From Nematostella vectensis (lineage: Eukaryota > Cnidaria > Anthozoa > Actiniaria > Edwardsiidae): a stretch of DNA of 64,000 nucleotides. Where the stretch lies: the NCBI RefSeq assembly GCF_932526225.1, contig NC_064043.1:11964085-12028084 (forward strand), given 5' to 3'. The position numbers and the translations under genes were made by a program. Under the pieces are notes generated by a model, which searched no databases, was not told the DNA's origin, and saw only the letters and a list, made by a program, of their open reading frames with translations. This document shows, in pieces, positions 24,001-34,278 of this stretch (within the stretch, counting starts at the first letter, position 1; each line of letters opens with the position of its first letter).

Positions 24001-27000
24001 CCTTATACCTTTTTTTCTTTTCGATGTCATGACACACCAAGAACAGTATAATTAATTATTATTATTATAAAAATAAATAATAACAACAGTGGGAAACGAA
24101 TTCGGGTCACTGCAGTCGGAGTCGAGTGTCTGCACTGCTAGGCTAACGTGGCATTGCTGAATCCACTTGAAACTAAAATGACATTTAAAAATACTATTGG
24201 TATCGTACCGTTTGAAAAGTTTTTGCTAGCATGTCAAATTTCGGCATATTCTTTCCGGAAACAAAATAAGATACCGGCAATAACTGAACACGCTACTTCA
24301 AATAATGTGTTTTATGCATGTGGTTTTATGCATGGACACGTAGAAGCATACGTAGAAGACCAATTGACGTCAGTGACGAGGGCGCATGCGCACGCTTAAC
24401 CAACATGCAAGACGGGTCGATGACATAGCCCATTTATAGTACTAAGCTTTAACCGGAAGTTGAACACTGGAAGTATATATATGATCTAAAGATTGCTGTG
24501 TTGCTAAAGCAAAGAAAGACCACAAAAAGTTTACGGATGATCTATCTGACTATACGACTCTCCAACGATCAAGTGACACAGAAGTCCCTCCAATAACTCG
24601 AGTTATATAGTGCAGACATCACTTTTCATATAATAATCAGTCCAAGGATTCTAGCATTCTGATTGCCCTGTATAAGGTCCAGTATCCTATGTAGCCCAGT
24701 TGTGAATTCACGTTTTAGGAGACATCAAGGTGACAGAGGAAGCCCTTGTTTGCAAATATCAGCGGGGTCAAGCTTCTGTACTGTTTGATTTAAAGCTCCT
24801 GGGCTTTCTCACTGGTACTGTATGTACTAAAAAATGATCTCGCGAAAAAGCCGCTTGAAATGTTTATAACAATTTTGAGTTCCAAAACGCTCGGAGCTGC
24901 TGAAAAAAAGGCCCAATTACAGCACAGAAGTGTTTATTTATAAATCCGCTCGCGTCGCTAACAAATGCTTTGCCTGTTTGGTGGATCAAGTTACTTTGTT
25001 TTGTAGGATAAGAGAAACTCTGAAGCTAGAACAATTGCTTGTTATAAAGTCGTGTTAAGTGGGAAAGAGCAATGTTTTTGCTCAGCTAAAGACATGCTTT
25101 GGTAAAAGCCTGGTATTCCAAATCATGCCACTTTTTTTTTTCAAAGAAGCCCGCAAAATTGGCGACTCGAATGTTCCCGAGAACCCTGTCGTTGTGGTTG
25201 TTTGCCGGCTGAAGTCGATGGTCCAACTGCAAGCGAAGAAGCTCCAAGCGATTGGAGATCATATCTATATTGAGTTGAATTCTTTCTTGAGTTTGAGTAA
25301 ACTTACAAGTGAAAATTCACCTGCTGGAGCATCGGGCTGCTGCATGAAAATAAGGTAAAACAAAGGCTAAGTTTCCCACATTTTGTCTACGACAGCGTAA
25401 TCCCGAAAAAGTTCAAACTTATCAAGAACAAGACAACGTTTTGGTGTGCACTGGCCGAAAAGATACATATTTCTGACGTTCCATTTTGGTACAGTATCTC
25501 GAAGAAAGAAACTGTATTTAATTACGTCAGAATAATTTTGATTTTATCGGCTATCAGTTTTTAATTGGCTTCCGATGGGTCAAGCCCCCAGAACTAGTCT
25601 TACGGGAAACTTTTCCAGCGGCTCTTTCGCGAGAGTGACCTTTAGGAGCGCCCGCAAAGTACCCTGGATCTTCGAGCATATTCGTGTAAATCTTGGTATA
25701 TCTGAGCTATATGTCCAGCATCCTAATCCAAGCATTCTGATTTGACTTTTAACATCCTTATCCTGATATACGAATGCCCATATAGGGTCACACCGGCACA
25801 CACTTGACTGGAAGGTCCACTCAAATGAAGGAAAATTGAGTTGAACTGCAAGCTAGGACGAGCTAACTAAAAGAAAATGATCCACAAAATGGATAAACCA
25901 GACCACCACACCCCTTCCTCCTCCCAACTTAAAATCCTGGCTGTGGGCCTGTTCCGCCAAGGCCAATGCTGGTTGTTGGATTTGTTCTCAATCCTAAATG
26001 GAGTGGCTAACCCAAACAAATTTTGATTTCATACTCAAAATGAAAATGAGAAACAGAAAGAAATGATGCCCAGAGCTTTGGTTACCTGCCCATCTGGGTG
26101 TATCGAGCACTAAAAACAGATCTACTTCACAGACATTTCTTCATCAGTGCAATTTACTGTGGTTAACTTGAAACGTCTGTCAAACCGATCTGTTTTTAGT
26201 GCTCACTAGAGGTATGTATGTTTTCATAATACGCATTGGTTTGTCTGCTTTCTGTACTTTGTCACGTACTTACTTTGTCAATTTACTCTTTTGTGGCCCA
26301 TTAAGTGTTTACCTTTTCATATTCTGACTCTAACATCCAGTTACTGCTTCCAAGACAAAACCCGGAGCTATGGGCTGATAGCTGCAGTATACCGCACAGA
26401 TCCTATGGCAAAAAGGAATTGTTACTTATTCCAGCAACAATGAAATACTAGATTACAAAGACTAACTGACCCCTGGTATACGGCGGTCCATATACAACAA
26501 GGGTCTCATTTGTTGTACAGTATACGAGCTCTGGATATTACAAAACACTAAGCATTTCTGAGTAAAATATACTGTAGTATACACACAGTATTTTAAAAAT
26601 ACTATGCCGCGGTATTTTGTTTTATCATTGCGTTTTGCACCCTTTCTTGGCTTTTGCATTATTCATGTTTACACATGTGCAAGAAAAATAATATTGTTGC
26701 ATTGGGTGTTTCTGTTTTCCACGTTTCTGTGGACCAGCCTCATCCACAGGCATCTCTAAAGCCCAAGAAAAGGGGAGACAAACAAGGGAAAAACATGACC
26801 GGGCTTCCTGTGGCGGAAGAGCGGGGAAGAAGAGGTGGGATACCAATTCGGATAAAAAAGCTCTGTCTATCCCAGTGTTGTTGTTGTTGTTGTTGTTCTG
26901 TTTTCAACACTAGAGACGCCTGGGGAGGAGGTTATATGTAGACGCATCAGAGACAACTTTGTGTTACAATAAAAAGGTTCTAATGATAATATGGGCTGCC

Positions 27001-30000
27001 TCGTACCAGTTTTTCTGAATATGATACAGCTTGAATCTTTGAAATACATGCTTTGACATCATGCTTGCTAAAATTTGAGGAAAAAAAACAACAACTATTT
27101 GATTATCATCCTTAACAAAAATTGTTGGTGTAATCATGAATATCGGGGGTACCCCATTATCTTTACAAAAAAATAAAAGCTTCGCATATGCCCCCAGTGC
27201 CCCAAACCATGCTTATAGACCTGTTGAATGGGAAGACTTTGGGTGCGTTTTTTTTTTAAATCGTGATTCCGGAATGAGAATGATTAGAATACAGGGTGGA
27301 TCAAAAGTTCGTGCACTTTTTTAAAATGCGTTAATTTTGACCACAAGCCTTTTTTCCAGTTTAAAAAAGTAACAAACATTGGTTAATATTCCTAAAGAAG
27401 TCATAAGATCTGAGAATTCAACTTTTTCCCGTTTTCCCGTTGTTGAGCGCATGCGTAGTCCAAAATGCACATTTCGTGCCATTTTTTTGTTGTTGATTTG
27501 AAAAGCGAGTTCTATTTGCTAAGTTTTCACAAGCATCAGGAGCGTCAGAAAACTTAAATGGAAGAAAAGCGGCATATTCTAGAGCCCAGGCAGCAATTTT
27601 GAGGTCATCAGCCTGATCATTTAGATACGATTTTGCTGACAAAGCCAGGTTGGTGAGCCCAGCAGTTCTGACAAAAGTTGTCCAAAATACAATTATCAAA
27701 GCAATATACAAGCGAGGAGATTCGAGGAATTCCAATGCCCAAGATCAGCTACTAAAAGAACAGTGTTCAGTGCGAATCGTAACATAACATTCATACAAAA
27801 CGGAACTCCTGTTCACAAAGCTAAAAGTTACTTATCAAATCACATGTTGCCAAAAAAAACTTGCCAAAATTCCATAGAAAGGGACAAAAGACCAGCAAAT
27901 TAACCTCACCATGAACCGATAGAAAGTGTTTAGGGTATTTTGGAGAAATACAAAATAGGAGAGTGGCAAGGGCTTCGCTTCTCAAGCAAGAGGACCCGGG
28001 CTCAAACCCAGGTCAGGTCAACTTGGTATTTTTTCAGAGGTGTTAAAAACCAGGCTCTCTACATTGGGTACTGTGTATCCCACGTGGCCCGGATGACTAC
28101 GTTAAATGGCGGTCCCGTCTCACAAAAACCTAGCTAACCAACCTGTTATTGTGGGACGTTAAAGAACCGCTGAAGAAGGCAGAGTCCATCTCCATTGCCT
28201 GTATTTGACAGCATAACCAAAAGGGGCAGTAACACACTAAAGCCCTGTGCAAACTGTGCCAGCACCTGCCAGAAGACACCACAAGACAAAGGAAATGTCA
28301 GAAAGTCCATTTTCCATTAATTGACATTTCCTTTGTCCTACAGTGAATCAAGCAAAAAATTGCCAGAAATGCTGGGAGGTGCTGGCGCAGTTTGCACGGG
28401 GCTTAACCCTCTCTCATCCATGTAAACTGCGCGGCAGCACAGTGGGCCTTATACAACAGTCCGTATGAGACCCAGTGTAATGTAAATCCAGAGCAATTCA
28501 GCCTACGGCTGCAATTCTGGATAAAATTCGGCCCAGTCTTCCTCTCCTTTCCTCCTCACAAGTCAAGTCACAGTGATCCATCGCCGACGACGATAAAATA
28601 ACTAAAGAGGTTCCTCCGTTCTTGGCGAAATGTATCAGTAGATACATTATAACTACGTTTTCACTTCGTACCCAAGCGCATAAAAAAATGTATTAAAGAA
28701 CAAAGGCGGTCACTCTGGTTATTGATTTTTCGTATTCACAGACTACAATAAATTATTTTCATCATATGCAACACTTTTCATGCTGCTGTTTTGTAAGACT
28801 TGTTTTTTTTTAACTTAAAAAAGTGCACAAACTTTTGATCCACCCTGTAGAAAAAGCGAACCTGTAGCAGAATGACTCGAATGCCATTCTGAACATTCTC
28901 TACCAACCATTCCCATTCCAGAATGATAGGGGAAAACACACCTTTAATCATAAGATGACAGGGGCTCATAAGTACGGGGGCAATCAACTTTCATTCTGGT
29001 AACTATATAGGTGTCACAGCGTTTTTGTGGACCAGGCTATTTTTATATGCACAGATTAACCAATCTAGTACAACCTTTGTGCTGAAGTCGTGGTTGAGCT
29101 CATCTTGTGCATGCAGACTTGAACAAAATGCTATGTTCTTTCTGGGTACTTTAGCTTTCCTTCAGTTCTCTTTATTATGAACTTATAAAACAACCTCTAC
29201 CTATGACTATGATTCTTTTGGTAAACAAAAAAAGACAAAACTAACACAGGTGATGAATAAATATCAAATTACCTATGTAGCTACACATCACTTGCATGCA
29301 TGACCAATGGTAAGTGTAGCTGATTGGTGTGTTCATGTGCACACATCTTAACATAGCCTGCTCCATTAAAACGCTGTGACAATAATACAGTACAGATGAT
29401 AGCCCCTACTAATGAGCCCATGAGAATAAACATAACATGACGCTCCTGATGCCATAATGACAATTTACCCTTACCTGTAGAGCACTCTCCACGACTTAAC
29501 ATTTGCTAACTCATTCAATGGAGCTGGAAGACATCTAGCAAAGATCACAAACAATATCATTTAGAAAATAAACTGTTCCAGAAAGCAAACTAGCCTGCAT
29601 TGACAGCCAAATGTTACCACGGAAATGTGCCTCTGTCCCTCTATGGCCAATTTGAGGGCACATTTTATTTGTCCAATCAGAATCAACTACTTATTTTCAA
29701 GTAGATCAGAACAAGAAAACGGTCGCTGTTTCACAGGCAAACTTTTCCTGGGTAAAATTCAGCTGTCAACACAGGCTAAAAGCAAACTGCAATATCTCTA
29801 TCTGATATCATAAACAATACAAAAACATATTTTACAGAACTACCTGGTAAAAATGATGAAAAGAAATCCATGCCAAGTAGTTGATTATTATGCTAAGTTC
29901 CTTTAAAATTGAGAGCAAAATGTTCTATACCTTATAACATTATTATTTTTCCACATGTTCCCATTTCTTCTCTTGGGCACACGCTCTGCATAGGTTACCA

Positions 30001-33000
30001 GCTCTAGCATCAGATCTCTAAAAAAGATAACCTGCATAAAACTTCATTAAGCACAGAATGCACTCAACATACCTGCCAATCATTGAACATGCTGCACCTG
30101 TCAATCACTTAATATACCTGCCAATCACTTAACATACCTGCCAATTGCTGAAAAAACCTGCATATCACTGAACAAACCTGCCAATCATTGAACATACTCT
30201 ACCTGTCAATCACTGAACAAACCTGCCAATCATTGAGCACACTGTTCCTGTCAATCACAGAACAAACCTGCCAATTACTGAACATACCTGTCAATCACTA
30301 AACATACCTGCCAATCACTGGACATACCTGCCAATCACTGGACATACCTGCCAATCACTGGATATACCTATCAAACACTAAACATACCTGCCAATCATTT
30401 AACATACCTGCCAATCGCTAAACATCCCTGCCAATCACTAAACATACCTACCAATCACTAAACATACCTACCAATCACTAAACATACCTGCCAATCATTT
30501 AACATACCTGCCAATCACTGAACATACCTGCCAATCGCTAAACATACCTGCCAATCACTAAACATACCTACCAATCACTAAACATACCTGCCAATCATTT
30601 AACATACCTGCCAATCGCTAAACATCCCTGCCAATCACTAAACATACCTACCAATCACTAAACATACCTACCAATCACTAAACATACCTGCCAATCATTT
30701 AACATACCTGCCAATCACTGAACATACCTGCCAATCACTAAACATACCTACCAATCACTAAACATACCTGCCAATCATTTAACATACCTGCCAATCACTT
30801 AACATACCTGCCAATCACTAAACATACCTGCCAATCACTAAACATACCTGCCAATCATTTAACATACCTGCCAATCACTTAACATACCTGCCAATCACTG
30901 AACATACCTGCCAATCACTTAACATACCTGTCAATCACTAAACATACCTGCCAATCATTTAACATACCTACCAATCACTAAACATACCTGCCAATCACTA
31001 AACATACCTGCCAATCATTTAACATACCTACCAATCACTAAACATACCTGCCAATCATTTAACATACCTGCCAATCACTAAACATACCTGCCAATCACTA
31101 AACATACCTGCCAATCATTTAACATACCTGCCAATCATTTAACATACCTGCCAATCACTAAACATACCTGCCAATCACTAAACATACCTGCCAATCACTA
31201 AACATACCTGCCAATCACTAAACATACCTGCCAATCACTAAACATACCTGCCAATCACTAAACATACCTGCCAATCACTAAACATACCTGCCAATCACTG
31301 AACATACCTGCCAATTACTGAACATAGTGCCTGCCAATCACTGAACATACCTACCAATCTTTGAACATACCTGCCAATCTGTATAGTTGGTTCGGTAGCA
31401 TAGATTTTCCCATTGAAGCCAGAATACTGAAAAAAGAGAAGAAACGTTGAGATTTTGTCGATCTTGTCTTTTTAATATCCAAAATAAGACACTGTCTTAT
31501 GCAAATTCACAGAATTGGCAAGGGAAGTGCAATTAAAAATAGCAAAAAATAATCAAAATGATGGTGGTAATTATAATAATGATGACAACGATAATGGTGG
31601 AGAAGGTAGTCATGACGTTGGTGGTGATGATGACGATAATTGGATGTGTGTTGAGTATATAGTACCGTCCTTATCCTGTATTGTATTCTAACCTCGGTAA
31701 TAAATGGCAAGGCTAGCATGTGATGATAGTTAGAAATCAGAATGACATCAACCATTGAAAAGTCAATCAGACCTGTCTGTAAAAAGAAAAGAAAAAAGGT
31801 TTTTAATGCCAAAATATAAAAAAGGAAATAATTTTTACTTTTAACATATTTTGTAGGCTTGACAAATAGATGACAGTTCAATAAAGAAGCAAAAAATATG
31901 GTTAAGAGGTGAGGGATAAGGGAAGATGTATCAAATGTATGTAAAAATTGAAATTTAAAGGGAGGAAAATTTTCAGTTATAATTTCTAGTTAGGCCAAAT
32001 AAAAATAAAAACATGTTTATCGTCCTGATACAATCAAAATAGGGAGCATGTAGCCCTTTTTATTTATTATTTTTTAATTATTTTTTCTCCTAGGTTTATC
32101 AAAGATTTGTACGATTCACAAATGAAATTCCCGCGATGTTGCGAACGGGTGAAAAAACATCGTAAGAAAAGCCTTGAGACGGGAACGTCTGCCTTTATTT
32201 CAGTGCCCGGGCAGCGCTAACGCACAAAATTTGAACTTCTCAGGAACAAATTAAAAGGCCCTATGGTTGGTTTTCGCTTGAGTCGTCACATATGCTGGCT
32301 ATGGCTGTGAATGAAGGGTATGAATTGTTTTGTATATGTGGTTGCCCCTTATCGTTCTCACGCTTAAGCCCCTGCTGACTGTCCATTGCCAGGTTAGCTT
32401 GCTAGAGGCAATTAAGTTATTTAAAGATTAAAGAATGGAAGCCATTGAAAGTATGATACCATGGGCAAGCATTTCCAGAGTTTATTTTCATAGAAATTTC
32501 ACTATCAAAGTCATCAGTTTTATAAATGAGCTGTAGGGCAGAAACATATCTGGGCTTGTGATGTGAGACAAAAAAGCTAATTGTACCTCAGGTGGGCAGA
32601 CTTCGGGTTCAGCATCAATAAACAGTCTCCCACCAGCCTCCTTCAAGTTCTGAAGACATGAACATCATGACCATTTAAAATAAGTTAGACCAAACAAATA
32701 TCAATAAAACGGGGAGAAATTATTGCGCTGTTATTGAAGCTTTAAATCATGAGAACAAAACTTATGTAACATTATCCATTCCTGGTTTAAAGTCACAGTG
32801 TTTTTTTTTTTTTTTTTGGGGGGGGGGGGTGGGAGCATGGATCTCTGCTTTGATGACTTACATTTTGGGCTGTAAATCCTTCAATCTCTTGAAGTTCTCT
32901 CGAAGACCATGACTTAAGTTGGCTGAACTTTTCACTACAATAATTTGACATAATGGCCATAATCAATAATAACTAATTAATCCACATCAACTTTCCAAAA

Positions 33001-33257
33001 GAACAGTAAGGCGCTCCTAATGGCTAACATATTCGCTACTTACTTATTCACGAGTGAAAGAGGAGTAAACTGGTTGACGGTAGACATTTCCAGCCCGCAA
33101 TCCAGCATGATATTTGTCTGTTTGAACTGCAAAACTAGACATGGCGAACTGACGGAGTGACCTACACAATACTAAATTCAAAAAGAGCGCAGTTAAATCA
33201 GACAAAAATGACCAAATAAAGCACAAAGCATGGATAAGGAATATCTACCAGCTTCAT
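8998..33257 (-). CDS. INTS9: Integrator complex subunit 9, 24 coding exons
   Basis: INTS9 is the catalytically inactive partner of the INTS11 endonuclease in the nuclear Integrator complex (snRNA 3' processing, promoter-proximal termination). Exons in transcript order: 33257-33249, 33171-33044, 32934-32862, 32649-32587, 31776-31693, 31426-31371, 30017-29931, 29534-29475, 27067-27007, 26402-26313, 23845-23689, 21930-21881, 21669-21539, 19868-19808, 19380-19338, 19237-19109, 18733-18678, 18339-18271, 17142-17059, 16624-16538, 10771-10632, 10239-10152, 9849-9793, 9117-8998. They sum to 1983 nt, 660 aa (human about 658), with every intron GT-AG and in phase. Family landmarks: [11 protein letters not shown] near the N terminus; [12 protein letters not shown], where active metallo-beta-lactamases have HxHxDH, so inactive here too; [14 protein letters not shown] and [16 protein letters not shown] in the beta-CASP part; C-terminal [20 protein letters not shown] for INTS11 pairing. 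Exon 1 (MKL) is tiny and relies on phase and homology. Confidence 0.95.
9186..9302. promoter_or_regulatory. Periodic E-box (CACGTG) array, 22-bp spacing
   Basis: Perfect CACGTG palindromes start at 9208, 9230 and 9252, exactly 22 bp apart, with decayed relatives near 9188 (CATG), 9274 (CATGCA) and 9297 (CACGTA). In INTS9 intron 23. It may be a decayed tandem repeat or a bHLH site cluster; function is inferred only. Confidence 0.45.
9684..9732. promoter_or_regulatory. Second E-box cluster, 22/21-bp spacing
   Basis: CACGTG at 9684, 9706 and 9727 within INTS9 intron 23, with the phrase CACGTGATAAG also seen in the 15-kb cluster. Function inferred only. Confidence 0.4.
10426..10467. repeat. Poly-C tract followed by (CA)n microsatellite
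   Basis: Run of C from about 10423 and (ac)n at about 10449-10467 in INTS9 intron 21. Confidence 0.8.
10768..10888. repeat. 30-bp tandem repeat of the INTS9 exon 21 splice acceptor
   Basis: Four units of 30/29 bp (+ strand phrase acaacatggagacagttaca plus gctgttaaat). On the - strand each unit ends in a pyrimidine-rich tract and CAG|CTG: TTTTCCAG|CTG at the real exon 21 border (10771/10772), then TTTAACAG|CTG twice and TTTTCAG|CTG. The repeat starts inside the exon border itself. Confidence 0.8.
12489..12495 (+). promoter_or_regulatory. TATA box of the chitinase gene
   Basis: TATAAAA 52 bases before the signal-peptide ATG at 12547, giving an expected start site near 12515-12525 and a very short 5' UTR. 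Confidence 0.55.
12547..14885 (+). CDS. Secreted GH18 chitinase with C-terminal cysteine module, nested in INTS9 intron 20
   Basis: Endochitinase-type glycoside hydrolase family 18, hydrolysing beta-1,4-GlcNAc polymers after secretion. Exons 12547-12832, 13452-13695 and 14039-14885 join in frame to 458 aa. Start: [18 protein letters not shown] is a clear signal peptide; an in-frame ATG at 12349 lies upstream of the TATA box and is not used. [18 protein letters not shown] opens the TIM barrel; [12 protein letters not shown] spans the first splice; the catalytic motif [11 protein letters not shown] (DxxDxDxE, Glu the acid) is intact in exon 2; exon 3 has [23 protein letters not shown] and [13 protein letters not shown] Pro/Thr-rich linker leads to a short six-cysteine module ([18 protein letters not shown]), probably carbohydrate binding. 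An ATTAAA signal is at 14920. It lies antisense within a 5.9-kb INTS9 intron. Codon use in exon 3 is markedly GC-rich. A true gene rather than a retrocopy, since introns are kept. Confidence 0.95.
14920..14925 (+). terminator. Chitinase polyadenylation signal ATTAAA
   Basis: ATTAAA 35 bases after the chitinase TAA stop. Confidence 0.5.
15029..15083. promoter_or_regulatory. 11-bp periodic E-box array
   Basis: Five ACGT-core hexamers start at 15029, 15040, 15051, 15062 and 15073, an exact 11-bp period (CACGTG, CACGTA, TACGTG, CACGTG, CACGTG). It lies just beyond the chitinase 3' end in INTS9 intron 20. It is either a micro-tandem repeat of CACGTGATAAG or a helically phased bHLH site array. Confidence 0.5.
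15437..15878 (+). mobile_element. Dispersed repeat, ~440 bp (copy A)
   Basis: The same ~440-bp sequence is found inverted at 48610-49047 and as an 80-bp fragment at 49558-49640. Shared phrases include aatagccggattcggaat and ataccaaagtgtccc. No coding region seen. In INTS9 intron 20; the remainder of 14926-16537 shows no gene. Confidence 0.7.
16245..16390 (+). repeat. Fragment of a dispersed repeat with ACTCGAAACGTCAGGCG hairpin motif
   Basis: The phrase actcgaaacgtcag followed by cgtaaaacatatg and ccttgtgttgatt recurs at 58735-58815 and in part at 59997-60040. Probably the end of a retroelement family; the family cannot be named from the sequence. Confidence 0.4.
16617..16791. repeat. 43-bp tandem repeat of the INTS9 exon 20 splice acceptor
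   Basis: Four units of about 43 bp (starts 16617, 16660, 16703, then a decayed one). On the - strand each has the tract GTCTTTTAG|RGATGTAG, the same bases that form the acceptor and first codons of exon 20 at 16625/16624. A 43-nt shift is not frame-neutral. Confidence 0.8.
16703..16897 (-). pseudogene. Possible reverse-transcriptase-like fragment
   Basis: The - strand reads ...[10 protein letters not shown]..., resembling the 'IELTVPWE' segment common in retroelement polyproteins; the fragment at 46888-47070 reads VVFIELTLLEKG. Very short and overlapping the 43-bp repeat; low confidence. Confidence 0.2.
17208..17920. mobile_element. Non-autonomous DNA transposon, ~0.7 kb, in INTS9 intron 18
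   Basis: Left end accattcatttttatgcca followed by tggggtgggctggcaa is mirrored on the right by ttgccagcccaccccctggc then ataaataatgaatggt. No transposase frame seen; contains G-homopolymers. Confidence 0.55.
20100..20770. repeat. ~40-bp minisatellite derived from the INTS9 exon 13 donor
   Basis: About 14-16 units. On the - strand the unit reads TCAAACATCTATGGTAATTG then GTGAGTTAACC and a CATTTCG spacer. The real exon 13 border reads TCAAACATCTATGGTGAATG|GTGAGT, so most copies carry a usable-looking 5' splice site. Confidence 0.8.
20900..21555. repeat. 91-bp minisatellite running into INTS9 exon 13
   Basis: About seven units with an exact 91-bp period (agctgatgag at 20931, 21022, 21113 and onward). 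On the - strand each contains AACATCTATGGTGAAT followed by [AG]GTGAGTGG, the same bases as the exon 13 donor at 21539/21538. The copy adjoining the exon is the real splice site. Confidence 0.85.
22005..23357. repeat. 25-bp minisatellite, about 54 units, in INTS9 intron 11
   Basis: Unit aataacagccagtattactg + gtgcc, perfectly regular at 25 bp with limited variation (A/T at the centre, aac/atc, c/a). Units with the TATTACT form hold a 13-nt inverted repeat CCAGTA-T-TACTGG. Long open frames on both strands are by-products. Confidence 0.95.
24985..25360 (+). pseudogene. Degenerate RecQ/DEAD-like helicase fragment in INTS9 intron 10
   Basis: The + strand reads [13 protein letters not shown], a stop, then [20 protein letters not shown], later [20 protein letters not shown]. 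This matches the order of a RecQ-type helicase start: Q motif, Walker A (usually TGYGKSLxFQ, here CFGKSLVFQ) and the VVxPLxSLMxDQ segment. A stop and frame breaks show it is a dead copy, probably from a dispersed gene family or element. About 120 residues only. Confidence 0.45.
26104..26206. repeat. Inverted repeat hairpin, ~100 bp
   Basis: gagcactaaaaacagatct is inverted at agatctgtttttagtgctc-like sequence about 80 bp away. Probably a small MITE in INTS9 intron 9/10 border region; not an exon. Confidence 0.5.
27957..28235 (+). repeat. Possible tRNA-derived SINE inside the mariner element
   Basis: The phrase gagtggcaagggcttcgctt resembles a pol III A box region and gggctcaaacccagg a B box, about 40 bp apart. 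Length and ends unclear. It forms part of the extra sequence in the mariner copy. Confidence 0.35.
28241..28403. mobile_element. Harbinger-like MITE, 163 bp, related to the GGCX minisatellite
   Basis: Ends AGCCCTGTGCAAACTGTGCC and its inverse (GGCGCAGTTTGCACGGGGCT), flanked by TAA on each side (28238-28240 and 28404-28406), a 3-bp target duplication typical of PIF/Harbinger. Its right end, tgccagaaatgctg...gcgcagtttgcacggggct, matches the 33-bp unit of the GGCX intron array apart from a short gap. Confidence 0.7.
30050..31371. repeat. 20-bp minisatellite of the INTS9 exon 6 5' splice site, about 65 copies
   Basis: Unit on the - strand ATTGGCAGGTATGTTTAGTG. The real exon 6 end is ATTGGCAG|GTATGTTCA at 31371/31370, and the array begins immediately there. 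Nearly every unit keeps CAG|GTATGTT or TAG|GTATGTT, a near-consensus donor. Variants at the last bases (tcatt, tcacta, tcgcta) are interspersed, indicating several rounds of duplication. Confidence 0.95.
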
Positions 33258-34278
33258 CACTGCAACAGTTGGAGTACTAAGGACAAATAATCAGCGAAAG
33301 AAGATTCTTTTACATTTTTTTTCTTTCGGACAATTTCTAAAAATAACCAGGCGTTCCTTACTCCAGAGGGTTTTTTTTAAGAAATGGGTTGCCTGTGCCC
33401 TAGCGCCCGCGGTACCGTTAGCGGACTAATATACACAAAGTTTTTTAGCACGGATTTTCACTGTTTTCATCTATTCATGTTTATGTGTCTTTGAACAGCT
33501 GGGGATCGCTTTTATAAAACTAATCTGGTACAATGAAAAAGCTTTTTGAAACACCGAACGTGCAATTAAGCACACATATTAGTTGTGTCTAATGCGATGC
33601 CCTTTAGCGGCGATAATAGCAGGAAGCCGGCTCACAGGAACAAACACATATCGGGTTTGACTCTGGGATTGTCCAATCGAACAAAGACAGATTGACTACG
33701 GTTGAAATGTTAAAACAGAGGATGTCCTTTTGTTGAGTACAGAGCTCCTGGAACGGCTCAGCTGACGTGGATTTGGCGCAAACACAAAGAATCTATACTC
33801 CATTCTTGATCAACTCTGGTCATTTCATTTCGACGTTTGATCGTTCCTTCGATCTCAAGTCAAAGTTAGTTTTTATTACAAGAGATTCTAACAAAGGGAA
33901 TCTTCTTTTGAGGCCAAGTACACAGATTTGTATCTTATATCGTGAAAAGCAGTTTGTGTATAATACACGGTCGTGTAGGCTGTACTGCCCTGAAATGAGA
34001 ATGTTTCTTTGATTCTCCGTTTTATTATTGTTTAGTTTACCGATGAAAGAAATCAAAACATAAACTGAACAATCGTTATTGACTTGGAGTGATACATTAT
34101 TTCTTAGGCATGCTCTTTAAGTATCACATGTGTATATATATATATATTTTTGTTAATTTGGAATGAATTAATGTTTGTTTTCATCTCAAATATATGTACT
34201 GAAAAGAACAGGGATATTGACCGTAACAAGCTCTTTGAAAAATTTTGCTAGACTTATTTTTGTTTTATAGTACTACAT
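33258..34278. promoter_or_regulatory. Shared upstream region between INTS9 and GGCX
   Basis: The INTS9 start codon (33257, - strand) and GGCX start codon (34279, + strand) point away from each other across 1.0 kb, so promoters of both genes are expected here. The GGCX first coding exon opens with a possible acceptor (ttttatag at 34263-34270), suggesting a 5' non-coding exon upstream. No TATA box or other clear element identified; a (ta)n run lies at about 34133-34147. Confidence 0.4.

Larger units (their letters stand above)
27292..28847 (+). mobile_element. Tc1/mariner-like element, decayed, with nested insertion (copy 1)
   Basis: Ends CAGGGTGGATCAAAAGTTCG and its inverse (...acttttgatccaccctg) are flanked by TA on both sides, the mariner target. 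The + strand interior holds a broken transposase frame ([19 protein letters not shown] and a late NLTMNR-stop segment resembling the PDLNPIE region). Compared with the shorter copy at 44083-45064, about 600 bp (27940-28557) is extra. In INTS9 intron 8. Confidence 0.8.

Noticed and set aside
27957-28030. Functional tRNA gene
   Set aside because: A- and B-box-like phrases are present but a cloverleaf with anticodon arm and acceptor stem could not be drawn; a SINE head is more likely.
30050-31371. CRISPR-like regular array
   Set aside because: Contiguous 20-bp units with no unique spacers, in a eukaryotic intron; it is a minisatellite.
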